From Sphingomonas sp. H160509 (GTDB lineage Bacteria > Pseudomonadota > Alphaproteobacteria > Sphingomonadales > Sphingomonadaceae): 64,000 bases of DNA. Made by a program: the position numbers and the translations under genes. This document shows, piece after piece, positions 28,818 to 38,111 of the stretch (position 1 is its first letter; each line of letters begins with the position of its first letter). The notes beneath the pieces were generated by a model. That model made no database searches and was not told the DNA's origin. It worked only from the letters and a program-made list of their open reading frames with translations. The stretch covers positions 519,001 through 583,000 of the forward strand of contig NZ_JAMXSR020000002.1 in NCBI RefSeq assembly GCF_024124765.2, in the 5' to 3' direction.

Positions 28818-29933
28818 ATGTTCGGACACAAGAAGAAGGTGCGCTATGCCGTCGTCGGCGGTGGCCAGATCTCGCAGCAGGCGTTCATGCCGGGCATCGG
28901 TCGGACCGACAATTCGGAACTCGCGGCGCTGGTCACGGGCGATCCGGTCAAGGCGGACAAGCTCGCCAAGCTCTACGGTATCAAGGCATGGACTTACGAA
29001 CAGTATGACGAGCTGCTCAAGTCGGGCGAAATCGACGCCGTCTATGTCGCGACACCGAACTTCCTCCATCTGCAATACGCGGTTCCGGCGCTCGAAGCGG
29101 GCATCCACGTCCTGCTCGAAAAGCCGATGGCGTCCAGCGTTGCCGAAGCCGAACAGATCATCGGCGCGCAGAAGAAGGGCGGCGGCAAGCTGATGATCGC
29201 CTATCGCCTCCACAACGAACCGGGCACGGTCGAGATGATCACGCGCGCTCGCGACGGCGAGTTCGGCGAGTTGCGCAGCTTCGTTTCGGTGTTCGCGCAG
29301 AATGTCGCTGAGGCCAATTCGCGCGGTCATAACGGTTACTGGGGCGGTCCGGTGCCGGACATGGGGACGTACCCGCTCAACGCGGTGCGCAACCTGTTCG
29401 GGCAGGAGCCCATTGCCGTGCATGCGATCGGTACGAAGACCCCCGGGCGCGGCTTCAACTTCCACGACACCGTGGCGGTCACGCTGCGCTTCCCCGATGA
29501 ACGCGTCGCCCAGTTCAGCGTGAGCTACGCCACTGCATCGGCCGAGTTCTTCGAACTTGTCGGCACCGAGGCCAGCATCCACGCGTCGCCCGCCTTCATG
29601 TTCGGGCCGAAGATCGGCATTACCTATGTCGAGAAGACCAGCGCCGGCAGCAAGACGCACAGCTTCAATCCGGTCGAACAGTTCGGCAACGAGACGCAGT
29701 ATTTCTCGAACTGCATCCTCGAGGACCTCCAACCCGAAGCCGACGGCGAGGAAGGCCTGTTCGACGTGCGTGTCCTGGCCGCGATCGAGCGATCGCTCGA
29801 CACCGGCGAGACCGTGACGCTCGAACCGGCTTCGCGAAGCCGCCATGTCGAACCGGACCAGGCGCTTAAGCTCAAGCCGGCGAAGGAACCGAGCGAGGAC
29901 GAGATGATCAGCATCATCCCCCAATCGGCATGA
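28818..29933 (+). CDS. Gfo/Idh/MocA oxidoreductase (glucose-fructose-oxidoreductase-like)
   Basis: NAD(P)-dependent sugar-type oxidoreductase of 371 residues. The Rossmann motif is VVGGGQISQQAF near residue 12, the hallmark EKP lysine is in VLLEKPMASS, and the substrate loop is GTYPLNAVRNLFG. The C-terminal half is the alpha/beta dimer domain with the hydrophobic FSVSYATASAEFFELVG strand. No signal peptide is seen, unlike the periplasmic Zymomonas enzyme, so it should be cytoplasmic. The ATG at 28818 follows a GAAGGACC ribosome site and precedes MFGHKKKVRYAV. The substrate is probably a sugar or inositol, unproven. Confidence 0.87.
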   Translation: MFGHKKKVRYAVVGGGQISQQAFMPGIGRTDNSELAALVTGDPVKADKLAKLYGIKAWTYEQYDELLKSGEIDAVYVATPNFLHLQYAVPALEAGIHVLLEKPMASSVAEAEQIIGAQKKGGGKLMIAYRLHNEPGTVEMITRARDGEFGELRSFVSVFAQNVAEANSRGHNGYWGGPVPDMGTYPLNAVRNLFGQEPIAVHAIGTKTPGRGFNFHDTVAVTLRFPDERVAQFSVSYATASAEFFELVGTEASIHASPAFMFGPKIGITYVEKTSAGSKTHSFNPVEQFGNETQYFSNCILEDLQPEADGEEGLFDVRVLAAIERSLDTGETVTLEPASRSRHVEPDQALKLKPAKEPSEDEMISIIPQSA

Positions 29934-29940
29934 TCGACTC

Positions 29941-29992
29941 CGGCATCCGTCTCCTTCGCCGCGATGACCAGCGGGGCAGGGGACGGATGCCG
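29941..29992 (+). terminator. Possible terminator: 11-bp inverted repeat with long loop
   Basis: CGGCATCCGTC (29941-29951) and GACGGATGCCG (29982-29992) are perfect inverted repeats just after the oxidoreductase stop. The 30-base loop is long and no U run follows, so this is a weak call. Confidence 0.3.
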
Positions 29993-30030
29993 AGCGATTG
30001 CCGTGGTGCTTCGGCAAAGGCCGTTTCCCG

Positions 30031-30786
30031 GTGACAGAGCCGACCTACGTCATCGGTACCGCCGGCTGGAGCATACCGGCCGCGGATCGGCCCAACTTCC
30101 CGGAAACGGGCACCGCGCTACAGCGTTACGCGGCGGTGATGCACGGTGTCGAAGTGAACTCGTCCTTCCACCGGCCACACCGGCAATCGACTTGGGCTCG
30201 ATGGGCCGCCAGCGTTCCCGACGATTTCCGGTTCGCGGCAAAGATACCCAAGTCGATCAGCCACGATCTTCGCCTGCACGATGCCACCGCGCCGCTCGAT
30301 CGCTTCCTCGACGAGGTGTCCGGCCTGGGTGGCAAGCTTGCGCTCCTCCTCCTGCAACTACCGCCAAGCCTCGCCTTCGATCATGCGACGGTCACCCGTT
30401 TTCTTGCGGACGTCGGCGAACGAACCGATACCAGCATCGTGTGCGAACCGCGCCACGCCAGCTGGTTCGAGCCCGATGCCGACAGCCTGCTAGCGGCCCA
30501 AAAAGTAGCACGGGTCGCTGCCGATCCCGCCCGGGTCCCGGCGGCGGCACGTCCGGGTGGTTGGCGTGGGCTCACTTATTACCGGCTGCACGGATCGCCG
30601 GAAATGTACCGAACCGCGTACGGACTCGACCGCCTACGCGACTATGCGCGCCTGATTGCCGAGGACCGCGCAGCGGGGCGCCTGGCATGGTGCATGTTCG
30701 ACAACACGGCCGCCTCTGCGGCGCTGGGTGATGCGCTTCAGTTGATCGAACTGGTCGACGCATTGTCGGACGGCAGGGCGGGCTAA
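30031..30786 (+). CDS. DUF72 family protein (YecE-like)
   Basis: DUF72 (TIM-barrel-like) protein of about 251 residues. Family landmarks are YVIGTAGWS at the N-terminus, VEVNSSFHRPH, FRFAAKIPKSISH and VCEPRHASWF. Late in the chain come YYRLHGSPEMYRT and WCMFDNTAASAALGDAL; the Arg-Leu-His-Gly and Asp-Asn clusters are the conserved surface of the family. GTG at 30031 is taken as start since the conserved region begins a few codons later. A TTG at 29998 is open but lacks a ribosome site. The function of DUF72 proteins is unknown. Its stop overlaps the stop of the convergent small gene by four bases. Confidence 0.86.
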   Translation: MTEPTYVIGTAGWSIPAADRPNFPETGTALQRYAAVMHGVEVNSSFHRPHRQSTWARWAASVPDDFRFAAKIPKSISHDLRLHDATAPLDRFLDEVSGLGGKLALLLLQLPPSLAFDHATVTRFLADVGERTDTSIVCEPRHASWFEPDADSLLAAQKVARVAADPARVPAAARPGGWRGLTYYRLHGSPEMYRTAYGLDRLRDYARLIAEDRAAGRLAWCMFDNTAASAALGDALQLIELVDALSDGRAG

Positions 30787-31040
30787 AACCCGATCTTCGC
30801 CAGCGCGGCGGACAATTCCGCATTCGACGCAGTGTCGTCCTTGGGAGAAAGCCGGTTCAGCACGGTCTGGACGCGCGTTTGTACGACCTGGAGCGTCTTG
30901 TGCCGCACCTTACGCGTGGCGTTGGTACGCCAGGATGCACTTTCGCCCAGCAACGCCGCCCATTTGGCTTCTTCAGCAGCCAAGATCGCCAGCGCCAGCC
31001 GCAACCCGTCTCGCCGGCCATGCGCATACTCGTCCGACAT
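30783..31040 (-). CDS. Small hypothetical protein, 85 aa
   Basis: Unrecognised 85-residue acidic/helical protein starting MSDEYAHGRRDGLRLALAIL, with EEAKWAALLGES and VVQTRVQTVLNRLSP. The ATG at 31040 has GGGAGA upstream. No membrane segment or motif is apparent. Its amphipathic pattern and ordinary codon use suggest a real gene. It is convergent with the DUF72 gene, overlapping it by four bases. Confidence 0.55.
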   Translation of the reverse strand: MSDEYAHGRRDGLRLALAILAAEEAKWAALLGESASWRTNATRKVRHKTLQVVQTRVQTVLNRLSPKDDTASNAELSAALAKIGF

Positions 31041-31132
31041 CAAGCGGTTTTCTCCCTGCGACCCGACACCATTCACCGTCGTCGCCAATCAATAGGCCGA
31101 GCGCCCCGTGAAGGGCTACCCGATACCGATGA

Positions 31133-33935
31133 TCAGTCCGCCTTGATGCCGTAACGCGCATACCGCCTGTCGACGCTCGGTAGAAGCCGCCGCGCAATCG
31201 CGAATTCCTTCGTCGCTTCGGGTCGCCGGTTCGATTTCACCAACACGATTCCGCGCATGAAATGGCTTTCCGCCTGGTTGGGCGTCGACGCCAGCACCGC
31301 GTCGAGATCGGCAAGCGCCTGCTCGTACTTTCCGAGCCGATACCAGACCATCGCCCGGCTATCGAGCGGACCACTCGTGTCGGTGCTCAACTCGATCGCC
31401 CCCGTACAGTCCTTCAACGCGCTGTCGATCATGACCATGCGCGTTCCCTTGGCCCAGCATCGTCCGTTCATCAGTGACGGCGAACCCGGCTTGTCCGCGA
31501 TCAGGCTGTCGAACAGCACGAGTGCTGCGGTGACGTCGCCATATTCTCCGAGCAGGCCGGCCTTGGCTTCGCGGAAGGCGTTGCGCATGCTGCCGCCCAG
31601 CGCGATGCGCTGATCGAGCAGCGCCAGCGCTCCGGGCATATCGCCGCCTTCGGCCTTCAGGTCGCTGAGCTGGCCGATCGCCTGTTGCGACGAAGGATCC
31701 AGGGCACGCGCTGCTTCCGCGTCCTTGAGCGCCGCCGCCATGTCGCCCAGTTCGTGCGACTCCGTCGAGCGTTGGAGATAGAGATCGATCGTCGGGGTGA
31801 TCGCGATCGCGTGCGTGAGGTCGGCGACGGCACCGCGACGATCCCCCACGCCGCTTCTGAGCGACGCACGGCTGGTATAGCCGCTGGCTTCTTCGGGATC
31901 GTCGGCGATCGACTTCGCAAAGATCGCCTCGATCGCCCTCAGTTGCGTGGCACCGGGCGGGTCGATGGCGTTGATGTCCCAGCGACGCCGCGTGTCGACC
32001 GAGGCGACGATACGCGGTGCGCGCGCCTTCGCGGTCGTCAGGGCATCGCGCTCCGCCGGAATGCGGGCAACCGCGATCTCGCCGCCGACCGTGTCGATCC
32101 GCTCGTCGAGCGTGAACATACCGTTCGCCAGGCTGGCGCTGCGAACGATGTCATACCCGGCGATGTTCGCCTTGAGATCGGGTTCTCCCTCCAGCGCGAA
32201 GGCACGGCCACCGTCGGGAAGGCGCAACCGCAAGCGATAGCGCAGGCCGTCGGGCTGGTTGACCAGAACGGGGACGGCTGCCCAGGTCGCCTTGCTGCGG
32301 TCGGGATCGAAATTGACCTGATCGATCAGCCTGTCGACCGTGCGCTTGCGGCGACGGTCGTCGGTCGTCCAGATCGTGCTCGTCGCGCCGCGTGCCTTCA
32401 GCGTGACCGCACCGGTGATCGGATCGGACGTTATCGACGAACTGTCCCTCGCCCAGGAAGCCCTGCAGGAACTGCCCGACGGCCTGGCGCTGCTCCTTCT
32501 CGCCCAACTGGGTCTTGGCCATCGTCAGCATCGCCGCCGGTCGCCCGTGGACGATCGCCGTCGCCTCGAACGCACTCGGCAAGTCGACGCTGGCGGTTTC
32601 GTCCGCCTCGACGATCAAATCGATCACCGGACGCGCATTCGCGTGCGTCACGATTCTGAGAAGCGCGGCACCGTCGGCGCGGATCGGCAGGACATAGCTG
32701 ACGTCGGGCGTGTCGTGGATATCCGCAAGCCTCGAACCGGCGCCCGTCCCATCGAGCCACAGGGTCTGGCCGCCGATCGTCGCCTTCACGAAGACGTGGT
32801 TGAAAGCCGCCGCGCTCGGCAGCCTCTCGGCCACGAAGTCGCCCGATCCAACGGCGGCGAGGACCGGCTCGGCATCGATGCCCATCGCCCGCAGCATCGA
32901 CAGCAACAGTACGGTCTTCGCCTTGCAGTCGCCGTAGCGAACCTCCCACGTCCGCGCGGGTTTCTGCGGAACATAGTTTCCGCCATCCATACCGACGGCA
33001 AGATAGCGGATCTTGTCCTGGACGAGTTCCAGCGCGCGTTCGGCCCTGCCGATCGGCGTCGCATCCGCCTTCATGATCGCGTCGACCTCGACCCTCAGCG
33101 GGGAGCCGGGCGCGATGGCGTTGGCTTCCGCGCCATATAGCGGTGCGAAGGTCTTTGAGACGTCCGCCCAGTCGGCGAACGTGGCGAATTCGATCATCGG
33201 CGGATGCCGGAACCGACTTGGCGCATCCTGCGGCATCTCGACCGGCTTTGGCGCGGGCAGGGCCAGGTCGAGCACGGTGTAATGCCCGTCGCGGATCGGC
33301 ACGGCCTTGACGCCGTCGGCCTCCAGCTTCCAGCGCGGTGGCGTCGCGGTCGGCCACGATATGCGTGCGCGGGCGAAGGCAACCCGCGCGGGTAGGGCGA
33401 TCATCGGAACGACGTTCTGCACGCGCCCGCCCAACGCGGCGTCTTTCGATGTCGTCGACGCCCGCAGCCGCAGGATGTCGCCGACCTGAAGACCTTCGAC
33501 CGCCAGCGTCGCCGTCAGGATACCCGTCAATTCGCGCTGTTCTAGCGCTTGCTCACGCCGCAGGACCGTGAACTTCTGTCCGTTCGCCAGCAGGTCGATA
33601 CGCTGGCTCCCGCGCCAGATCGCCAGTTCGTGAACGATGATGTCGCCCTTGTCCGGCGCCCAGGGCAAGGCGAGCGACGTCGCCTGCGCCAGCATCTCCG
33701 GCGAGGTGATGTGCGACGCGACATCTATGTAGGACCACAGCCGCCCGTCCTCGATGCGTTGTTGCGTATCGAAGATCACCAGCGCCGGCGTATCTCCGCC
33801 TGTCTTCGCCGCGTCAGGCAGCACGGCCGGAATGATCCAGCCGGGCGCGGGCTGATACAAGGGAAGGTCGCCGGCCTGCGCCGCAGACGTCGCCACGCAC
33901 CCCAGCGACACCGCTGCAACCACTATACTTCGCAC
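31133..33935 (-). CDS. Secreted DUF3857-transglutaminase-TPR protein (one frameshift)
   Basis: About 933 residues. A signal peptide (VRSIVVAAVSLGCVATSAAQA) is followed by a DUF3857 beta domain and a transglutaminase-like core. The papain-type triad is visible: Cys in VRYGDCKAKTVLLL (about residue 335), His in AAFNHVFVKA and Asp in LWLDGTG. After a further beta region come TPR repeats (DPEEASGYTSRASLRSG and LAVL-type helices, ending LLPSVDRRYARYGI). The core and the TPR part are in different frames, joined by removing one C near 32421-32428. GTG at 33935 precedes the signal peptide. The family is common in Bacteroidetes and sphingomonads as periplasmic or surface proteins; whether it is a protease, a crosslinker or only a fold is unknown. 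Confidence 0.8.
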
Positions 33936-34091
33936 AATTCGGCCCCCCGATGATCCCCCACGCAAACGATATCGGCAAATTCGTCCGCAAGCCCAGAGAA
34001 ATCGCAGATCGATGATCGACACGCGCAAATCGCCGTCACTGTCGGTCAACTCTCGCCGCATCTCCGGAGACGGAATCGACCCGCCAGTTCT

Positions 34092-35057
34092 CTATTCCGC
34101 GGGCAAGCGATCGTTCTTGGGCGGCGCCGGATCGCCGATCGCGTCCAACATTGCCGTGATCCGCCGAAACTCGTCCCGCAGTGCCGGCACGGCATGGTCG
34201 ATGAACGCGCGAACGACGCCCCGGCTTCCCCGGTCCGGATGGAACACGAGGTGCGCCGGCTGCGGTGGTGGCTCGAATGCTGTCAGAACGGTGACGAGGC
34301 GGCCTGTCGCCAGGTCTTCCGCCACCTGATATCCCCGGGTGCGCACCAGCCCGATGCCGCGAACCGCCGCATCGATACCCGCGCCCGCATTGTTCAGGCT
34401 CAGGCGGGTCCGAACCCGGATCGATCGGACGCGGGCGCGCTCGGTCTCCGATCCGAACGACCATAGTTCGCCATCGCCTTCGACGTTCAACCCGATGCAA
34501 TCGAACCGGCCCAGATCCTGCGGCGTCGCCGGTATGCCGCACCGCGCGATATAGTCGGGCGAGGCACAGACGAGCGTGCGAACGTCGCCAAGCTTGGTCG
34601 CAGACATCGTCGAGTCGGGCAGCGGTGCGAGCCGAACCGCCATGTCCACGCCTTCGCCGATCAGATCGACGAGGCGGTTGACCAGCAACACGCGCGCACT
34701 GGTCGACGGCTCGCGGCGCAGGAACGTTTCGAGCACCGGCATCACCTTCAGCCGTCCGAAGAGCTCCGGGGCGGTCAGGACGAAACTGCCACGCATCGGG
34801 CCTTCAGACGGGGCGGGCGCGAAGTCGCCGAGCCGCAGCAGCACGTCGCGCCATACTTCCACGTGCCGTTCCCCCGCCGGGGTCAGGTGCAGCCGACGCG
34901 TCGACCGGAGCAATAGCGCTTCGCCGGCAATGCCCTCCAGCAACGCGATGGCCCGCGTCACGCTGGCCGCAGACCGACCATGCCGACGCCCGGCGGCGGC
35001 TAGCGATCCTTCGTCGACCGAGGCCACGAACAATTTCATCGCATCGAGCCGGTCCAT
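34092..35057 (-). CDS. LysR-family transcriptional regulator
   Basis: LysR-type regulator of 321 residues. The winged helix-turn-helix starts at the N-terminus (MDRLDAMKLFVASVDEGSLAAAGR, then SAASVTRAIALLE), followed by the linker helix and the effector domain (GSFVLTAPELFGR and VDMAVRLAPLPDS). ATG at 35057 is chosen as the HTH begins directly after it. It is divergent from the alpha/beta hydrolase at 35150 with a 92-base gap, the usual arrangement for a LysR protein controlling its neighbour. The inducer is unknown. Confidence 0.9.
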   Translation of the reverse strand: MDRLDAMKLFVASVDEGSLAAAGRRHGRSAASVTRAIALLEGIAGEALLLRSTRRLHLTPAGERHVEVWRDVLLRLGDFAPAPSEGPMRGSFVLTAPELFGRLKVMPVLETFLRREPSTSARVLLVNRLVDLIGEGVDMAVRLAPLPDSTMSATKLGDVRTLVCASPDYIARCGIPATPQDLGRFDCIGLNVEGDGELWSFGSETERARVRSIRVRTRLSLNNAGAGIDAAVRGIGLVRTRGYQVAEDLATGRLVTVLTAFEPPPQPAHLVFHPDRGSRGVVRAFIDHAVPALRDEFRRITAMLDAIGDPAPPKNDRLPAE

Positions 35058-35149
35058 CGTTGCGGATCCTGCAACTGAGCCTACCGGCATGCAAGCATTA
35101 TGATCCGTGGTGAAACGATTATCTGGAGTATTCAACGAAGGACAACGCC

Positions 35150-36145
35150 ATGAGAACGAACCTGACTACGCCGACCCGCCGAGGTGTCATGTCTGCCTTG
35201 GCCACGGGTCCTGCAGTCCTGGCGGCGGCGCGCTCGACCGTCGCGGACGCGTCGCGCGTCGCCACGTCACCGAAGAATGCGTCGGCGGCATCCGTCCGGT
35301 ATCGCAGGCAGAAAGTCGGCGACGTCGACCTGTTCTACCGAGAGGCCGGGCCGGTTGACGCGCCGTTCATCCTGCTTCTCCATGGGTTCCCGACGGCGAG
35401 TCACATGTTCCGCGACCTGATCCCGCAACTGGCCGACCGGTTTCGGGTCATCGCGCCGGACCTGCCCGGGTTCGGCCAGACCAAGGCGCCGCCGCGCGGG
35501 ACATTCGCCTATACGTTCGATGCCTTGGCGACCGTGGTCGGCGGTTTCGTCGAAGCGCTCGGCCTGACGCGGTACGCGCTCTACATCTTCGATTATGGCG
35601 CACCCGTCGGTCTGCGTCTCGCGATGCGCCATCCCGAACGCGTCTCGGCGATCGTTTCGCAGAACGGCAACGCGTACGTCGAGGGCTTCAGCGACCAATG
35701 GGGACCGTGGGAGGCGTATTGGCGCGATCCGAGCGCAAGCAACCGCGAAGCCTGCCGGTCTTCTCTCGCGCCGGACACGATCCGGAACTGGCAATACGGC
35801 ACCGGTGCCGATCCGCTCCGACTATCACCCGACGGCTACGAGCTCGACATCGCCTATATGGCGCGACCGGGTGCGGACGAGATCCAGCTCGACCTGATCC
35901 TCGACTACCGGACCAACGTCGCACTCTACCCCGCCTTCCAGGCGTACCTGCGCAAACATCGTCCGGCCTTGCTGGCAGTCTGGGGTCGGCATGACCCAGC
36001 GTTCCTGCCAGCCGGCGCCACCGCGTATCGCAGCGATGTCCCGGACGCGGAGGTCCACCTTCTCGACACCGGCCACTTCGCACTGGAAACGCACCATGCC
36101 GAGATCGCGGCGTTGATGCGCGACTTCCTCGCACGGAGGACCTGA
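35150..36145 (+). CDS. Exported alpha/beta hydrolase with Asp nucleophile (epoxide hydrolase / haloalkane dehalogenase type)
   Basis: 331 residues. The N-terminus TPTRRGVMSALATGPAVLAA has a twin-arginine look, so export by Tat is likely. The hydrolase core shows LLLHGFPTASHMFRDL (HG motif) and VIAPDLPGFGQT. The nucleophile elbow IFDYGAPVG has Asp where esterases have Ser. The acid is in GRHDPAF and the His is in DTGHFALE. An Asp nucleophile points to the epoxide hydrolase/dehalogenase branch. The typical halide-binding Trp next to the nucleophile is a Tyr here, which argues somewhat against a dehalogenase. The divergent LysR gene probably regulates it. Confidence 0.82.
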   Translation: MRTNLTTPTRRGVMSALATGPAVLAAARSTVADASRVATSPKNASAASVRYRRQKVGDVDLFYREAGPVDAPFILLLHGFPTASHMFRDLIPQLADRFRVIAPDLPGFGQTKAPPRGTFAYTFDALATVVGGFVEALGLTRYALYIFDYGAPVGLRLAMRHPERVSAIVSQNGNAYVEGFSDQWGPWEAYWRDPSASNREACRSSLAPDTIRNWQYGTGADPLRLSPDGYELDIAYMARPGADEIQLDLILDYRTNVALYPAFQAYLRKHRPALLAVWGRHDPAFLPAGATAYRSDVPDAEVHLLDTGHFALETHHAEIAALMRDFLARRT

Positions 36146-36172
36146 GACGATCCCCCAGGCGTGGCTGCAAAG

Positions 36173-37948
36173 TCAGCCGCGTTCGGGCTCGGCTGCCGTC
36201 TCGCGTTCCACAAGCCAGGTCGCGAACGGCGTGGCTTCCATCGGGCGCGCGAACCAGAAACCCTGCGCCTCCTCGCAACCGAGCTGCGTCAGGATCGCGG
36301 CTGCCTCTGCGGTCTCGATCCCCTCGGCCACCACGCGGTAGCCAAGCTTGTGCGCCAGCCCGATCATCGTCTCGACGAGGACGAAATCGGGCCCGGCCGC
36401 TTCGGTGAGGTTGCGCATGAAGGCCTGGTCGATCTTCACGATCCGCGCGGGCAGGCGCTGGAGATAGGCGAGGCTGCTGTGTCCAGTCCCGAAATCGTCG
36501 ATGGCCAGGCAAATACCCGCTTCCGCCAGTTCGCGCAGCATCGCCAGCGCTTGGTCGGGCTGGTCCATGATGGCGCTTTCGGTCAGCTCGATCTCTAGCC
36601 GCTCGGGCCGCAGATCGCGCTTGAACAAGGCCAGCTGGATCCGGTCGATCAAGTCGGCCTCGCCGAGATTGGCGGCGGAGATGTTGACCGACAGGACCGG
36701 CGCGATCCCGGCGAAATTCCAGGCCGCCATCTGATCCATCGCCGCATCGATCACCCACTGCGTCGTCGCGCGCGCCAGCGAGGTCTCTTCGATGATCGGG
36801 ATGAACTCGGCGGGCGATACCTCGCCCAGTCGAGGGTGCCGCCAGCGCAGCAACGCTTCCGCGCCCAGGCACCGTCCCGTCGCGAGCTCGATCCTTGGCT
36901 GGTACACCAGTCGCAGCTGGTCGCCGGCTTCGAGTGCGGCGCCGAAATCCTGCAACAGGCCATATTGCCGGCGGTGGGCGATATCGTTGGCGGGCGAATG
37001 CAGTGCAATCGCGCCATCGGCGTTGCGCGCGTCCTGTGCCGCGCTGGCCGCCCCCCTCAGCACGTCGTCGGCCGAAACGCTGCCGATGACGAACGACCGG
37101 ACGCCGATCGCGACGTTCGTGACGAAGCGTACCGACGACGTGGCATGCATCGTCTCGAAGCTCGACCGGAGCAGCGAAACATAGGCCAACTCCTCGACAC
37201 CCGGCGGTGAGATGAACGCGAACTGCGCGCTGCCAACCTGATAGGCGACACGACCGGGCCCCAGCGCCACGCGCAGCGCCTGCGACGCCTCCCGGATGAA
37301 ATCGTCGACGCGAGCGACGCCCAACGCACGCACGATCCGGCTGATCTGATCTTCGCGCGCCATGTCGACCACCACCGCGAACCGGTGCTCGCCCGGATGG
37401 TCCCGCTCCAGGTCCATCAGGTCGTCGCGGAACTGGTTCCGGGTCGGCATGCCGGTGACCGGATCGATTCTTCCGAAGGCGTGCTGCAGCTCGATCTGCG
37501 CCATCACCATCGCCGCCAGATCGACCAGCGCGGCAAGCTCGGCCTCGGTCGCCTTGCGCGGTTCGGTCCCCAATACGCAGAGCGATCCGAGGCCGTAGCC
37601 CTCGCTGGTGACCAACGGCGCGCCGGCATAGAAACGCGTTCCGGCGCGACCGAGCACGCTGTCGGCGTAACAAGCGTCGGCTTGGAAATCCTCGATGACG
37701 AGCGGCTGGGTCGACTCGGCGACCTGCGCGCAGGGCGCCTTGTCGCGCGGGATGCTGCGATGCTCGACGCCGACGCGCGACTTGAACCATTGCCGGTCGC
37801 GATCCGTCAGCGACACCGCAGCCACCGGCAATCCGAAGATCTGGCTGGCCATCCGGGTTATCCGATCGAATCCCTCGCTGGCCGGGGTATCGAGCAACTT
37901 CAGCTGGTACAGGGCGTCCAGCCGAGCCTCTTCGTGATGGTCGCGCAC
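36173..37948 (-). CDS. GAF, degenerate GGDEF and EAL protein, c-di-GMP phosphodiesterase
   Basis: 591 residues in three parts. The N-terminal GAF sensor spans about residues 20-165 (MASQIFGLPVAAVSLTD, APCAQVAES, AGAPLVTSEGYGLGSLC). A GGDEF-like domain follows whose active-site sequence reads VGSAQF instead of GGDEF, so no cyclase activity is expected. The complete EAL domain has EALLRWRHP, NISAANL, ELTESAIMD, IDDFGTGHSSL, VKIDQAF and AEGIET, all metal and substrate residues present. It is therefore probably a phosphodiesterase with the GGDEF part as GTP sensor or scaffold. GTG at 37948 has AAAGGA upstream. No membrane segment is present, so cytoplasmic. Confidence 0.88.
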   Translation of the reverse strand: MRDHHEEARLDALYQLKLLDTPASEGFDRITRMASQIFGLPVAAVSLTDRDRQWFKSRVGVEHRSIPRDKAPCAQVAESTQPLVIEDFQADACYADSVLGRAGTRFYAGAPLVTSEGYGLGSLCVLGTEPRKATEAELAALVDLAAMVMAQIELQHAFGRIDPVTGMPTRNQFRDDLMDLERDHPGEHRFAVVVDMAREDQISRIVRALGVARVDDFIREASQALRVALGPGRVAYQVGSAQFAFISPPGVEELAYVSLLRSSFETMHATSSVRFVTNVAIGVRSFVIGSVSADDVLRGAASAAQDARNADGAIALHSPANDIAHRRQYGLLQDFGAALEAGDQLRLVYQPRIELATGRCLGAEALLRWRHPRLGEVSPAEFIPIIEETSLARATTQWVIDAAMDQMAAWNFAGIAPVLSVNISAANLGEADLIDRIQLALFKRDLRPERLEIELTESAIMDQPDQALAMLRELAEAGICLAIDDFGTGHSSLAYLQRLPARIVKIDQAFMRNLTEAAGPDFVLVETMIGLAHKLGYRVVAEGIETAEAAAILTQLGCEEAQGFWFARPMEATPFATWLVERETAAEPERG

Positions 37949-38008
37949 ACGATTCCTTTCACGTTCCCCTCTATAATCAAAACCTTAATGGTTTAATCCA
38001 TGTCAGAG

Positions 38009-38035
38009 TAGATAAATGAAACCTAAGTTTATCTA
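38009..38035. promoter_or_regulatory. AT-rich inverted repeat between divergent genes
   Basis: TAGATAAA (38009-38016) and TTTATCTA (38028-38035) are perfect inverted repeats with an 11-base spacer, in the 163-base gap between the divergent GAF-EAL and macroglobulin genes. A shorter hairpin AAACC-TTAAT-GGTTT lies at 37980-37994. The low GC of this patch stands out. It may be an operator or promoter element; no protein is implied. Confidence 0.35.
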
Positions 38036-38111
38036 GCGCTACTCGGGCGGGGCCCCGTTTAGTCTGGACTAGCGCCGCCCGGCCCCTATTCTGTTGGCGG
38101 GGAGAGCGGGC

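Noticed and set aside
29964..30731. 255-codon plus-strand frame
   Set aside because: Alternate frame of the DUF72 gene; no domain and Arg/Pro-rich composition.
35688..37790. 700-codon minus-strand frame overlapping the GAF-EAL gene
   Set aside because: Arg/Gly-rich translation without motifs, in another frame of a gene with clear EAL motifs.
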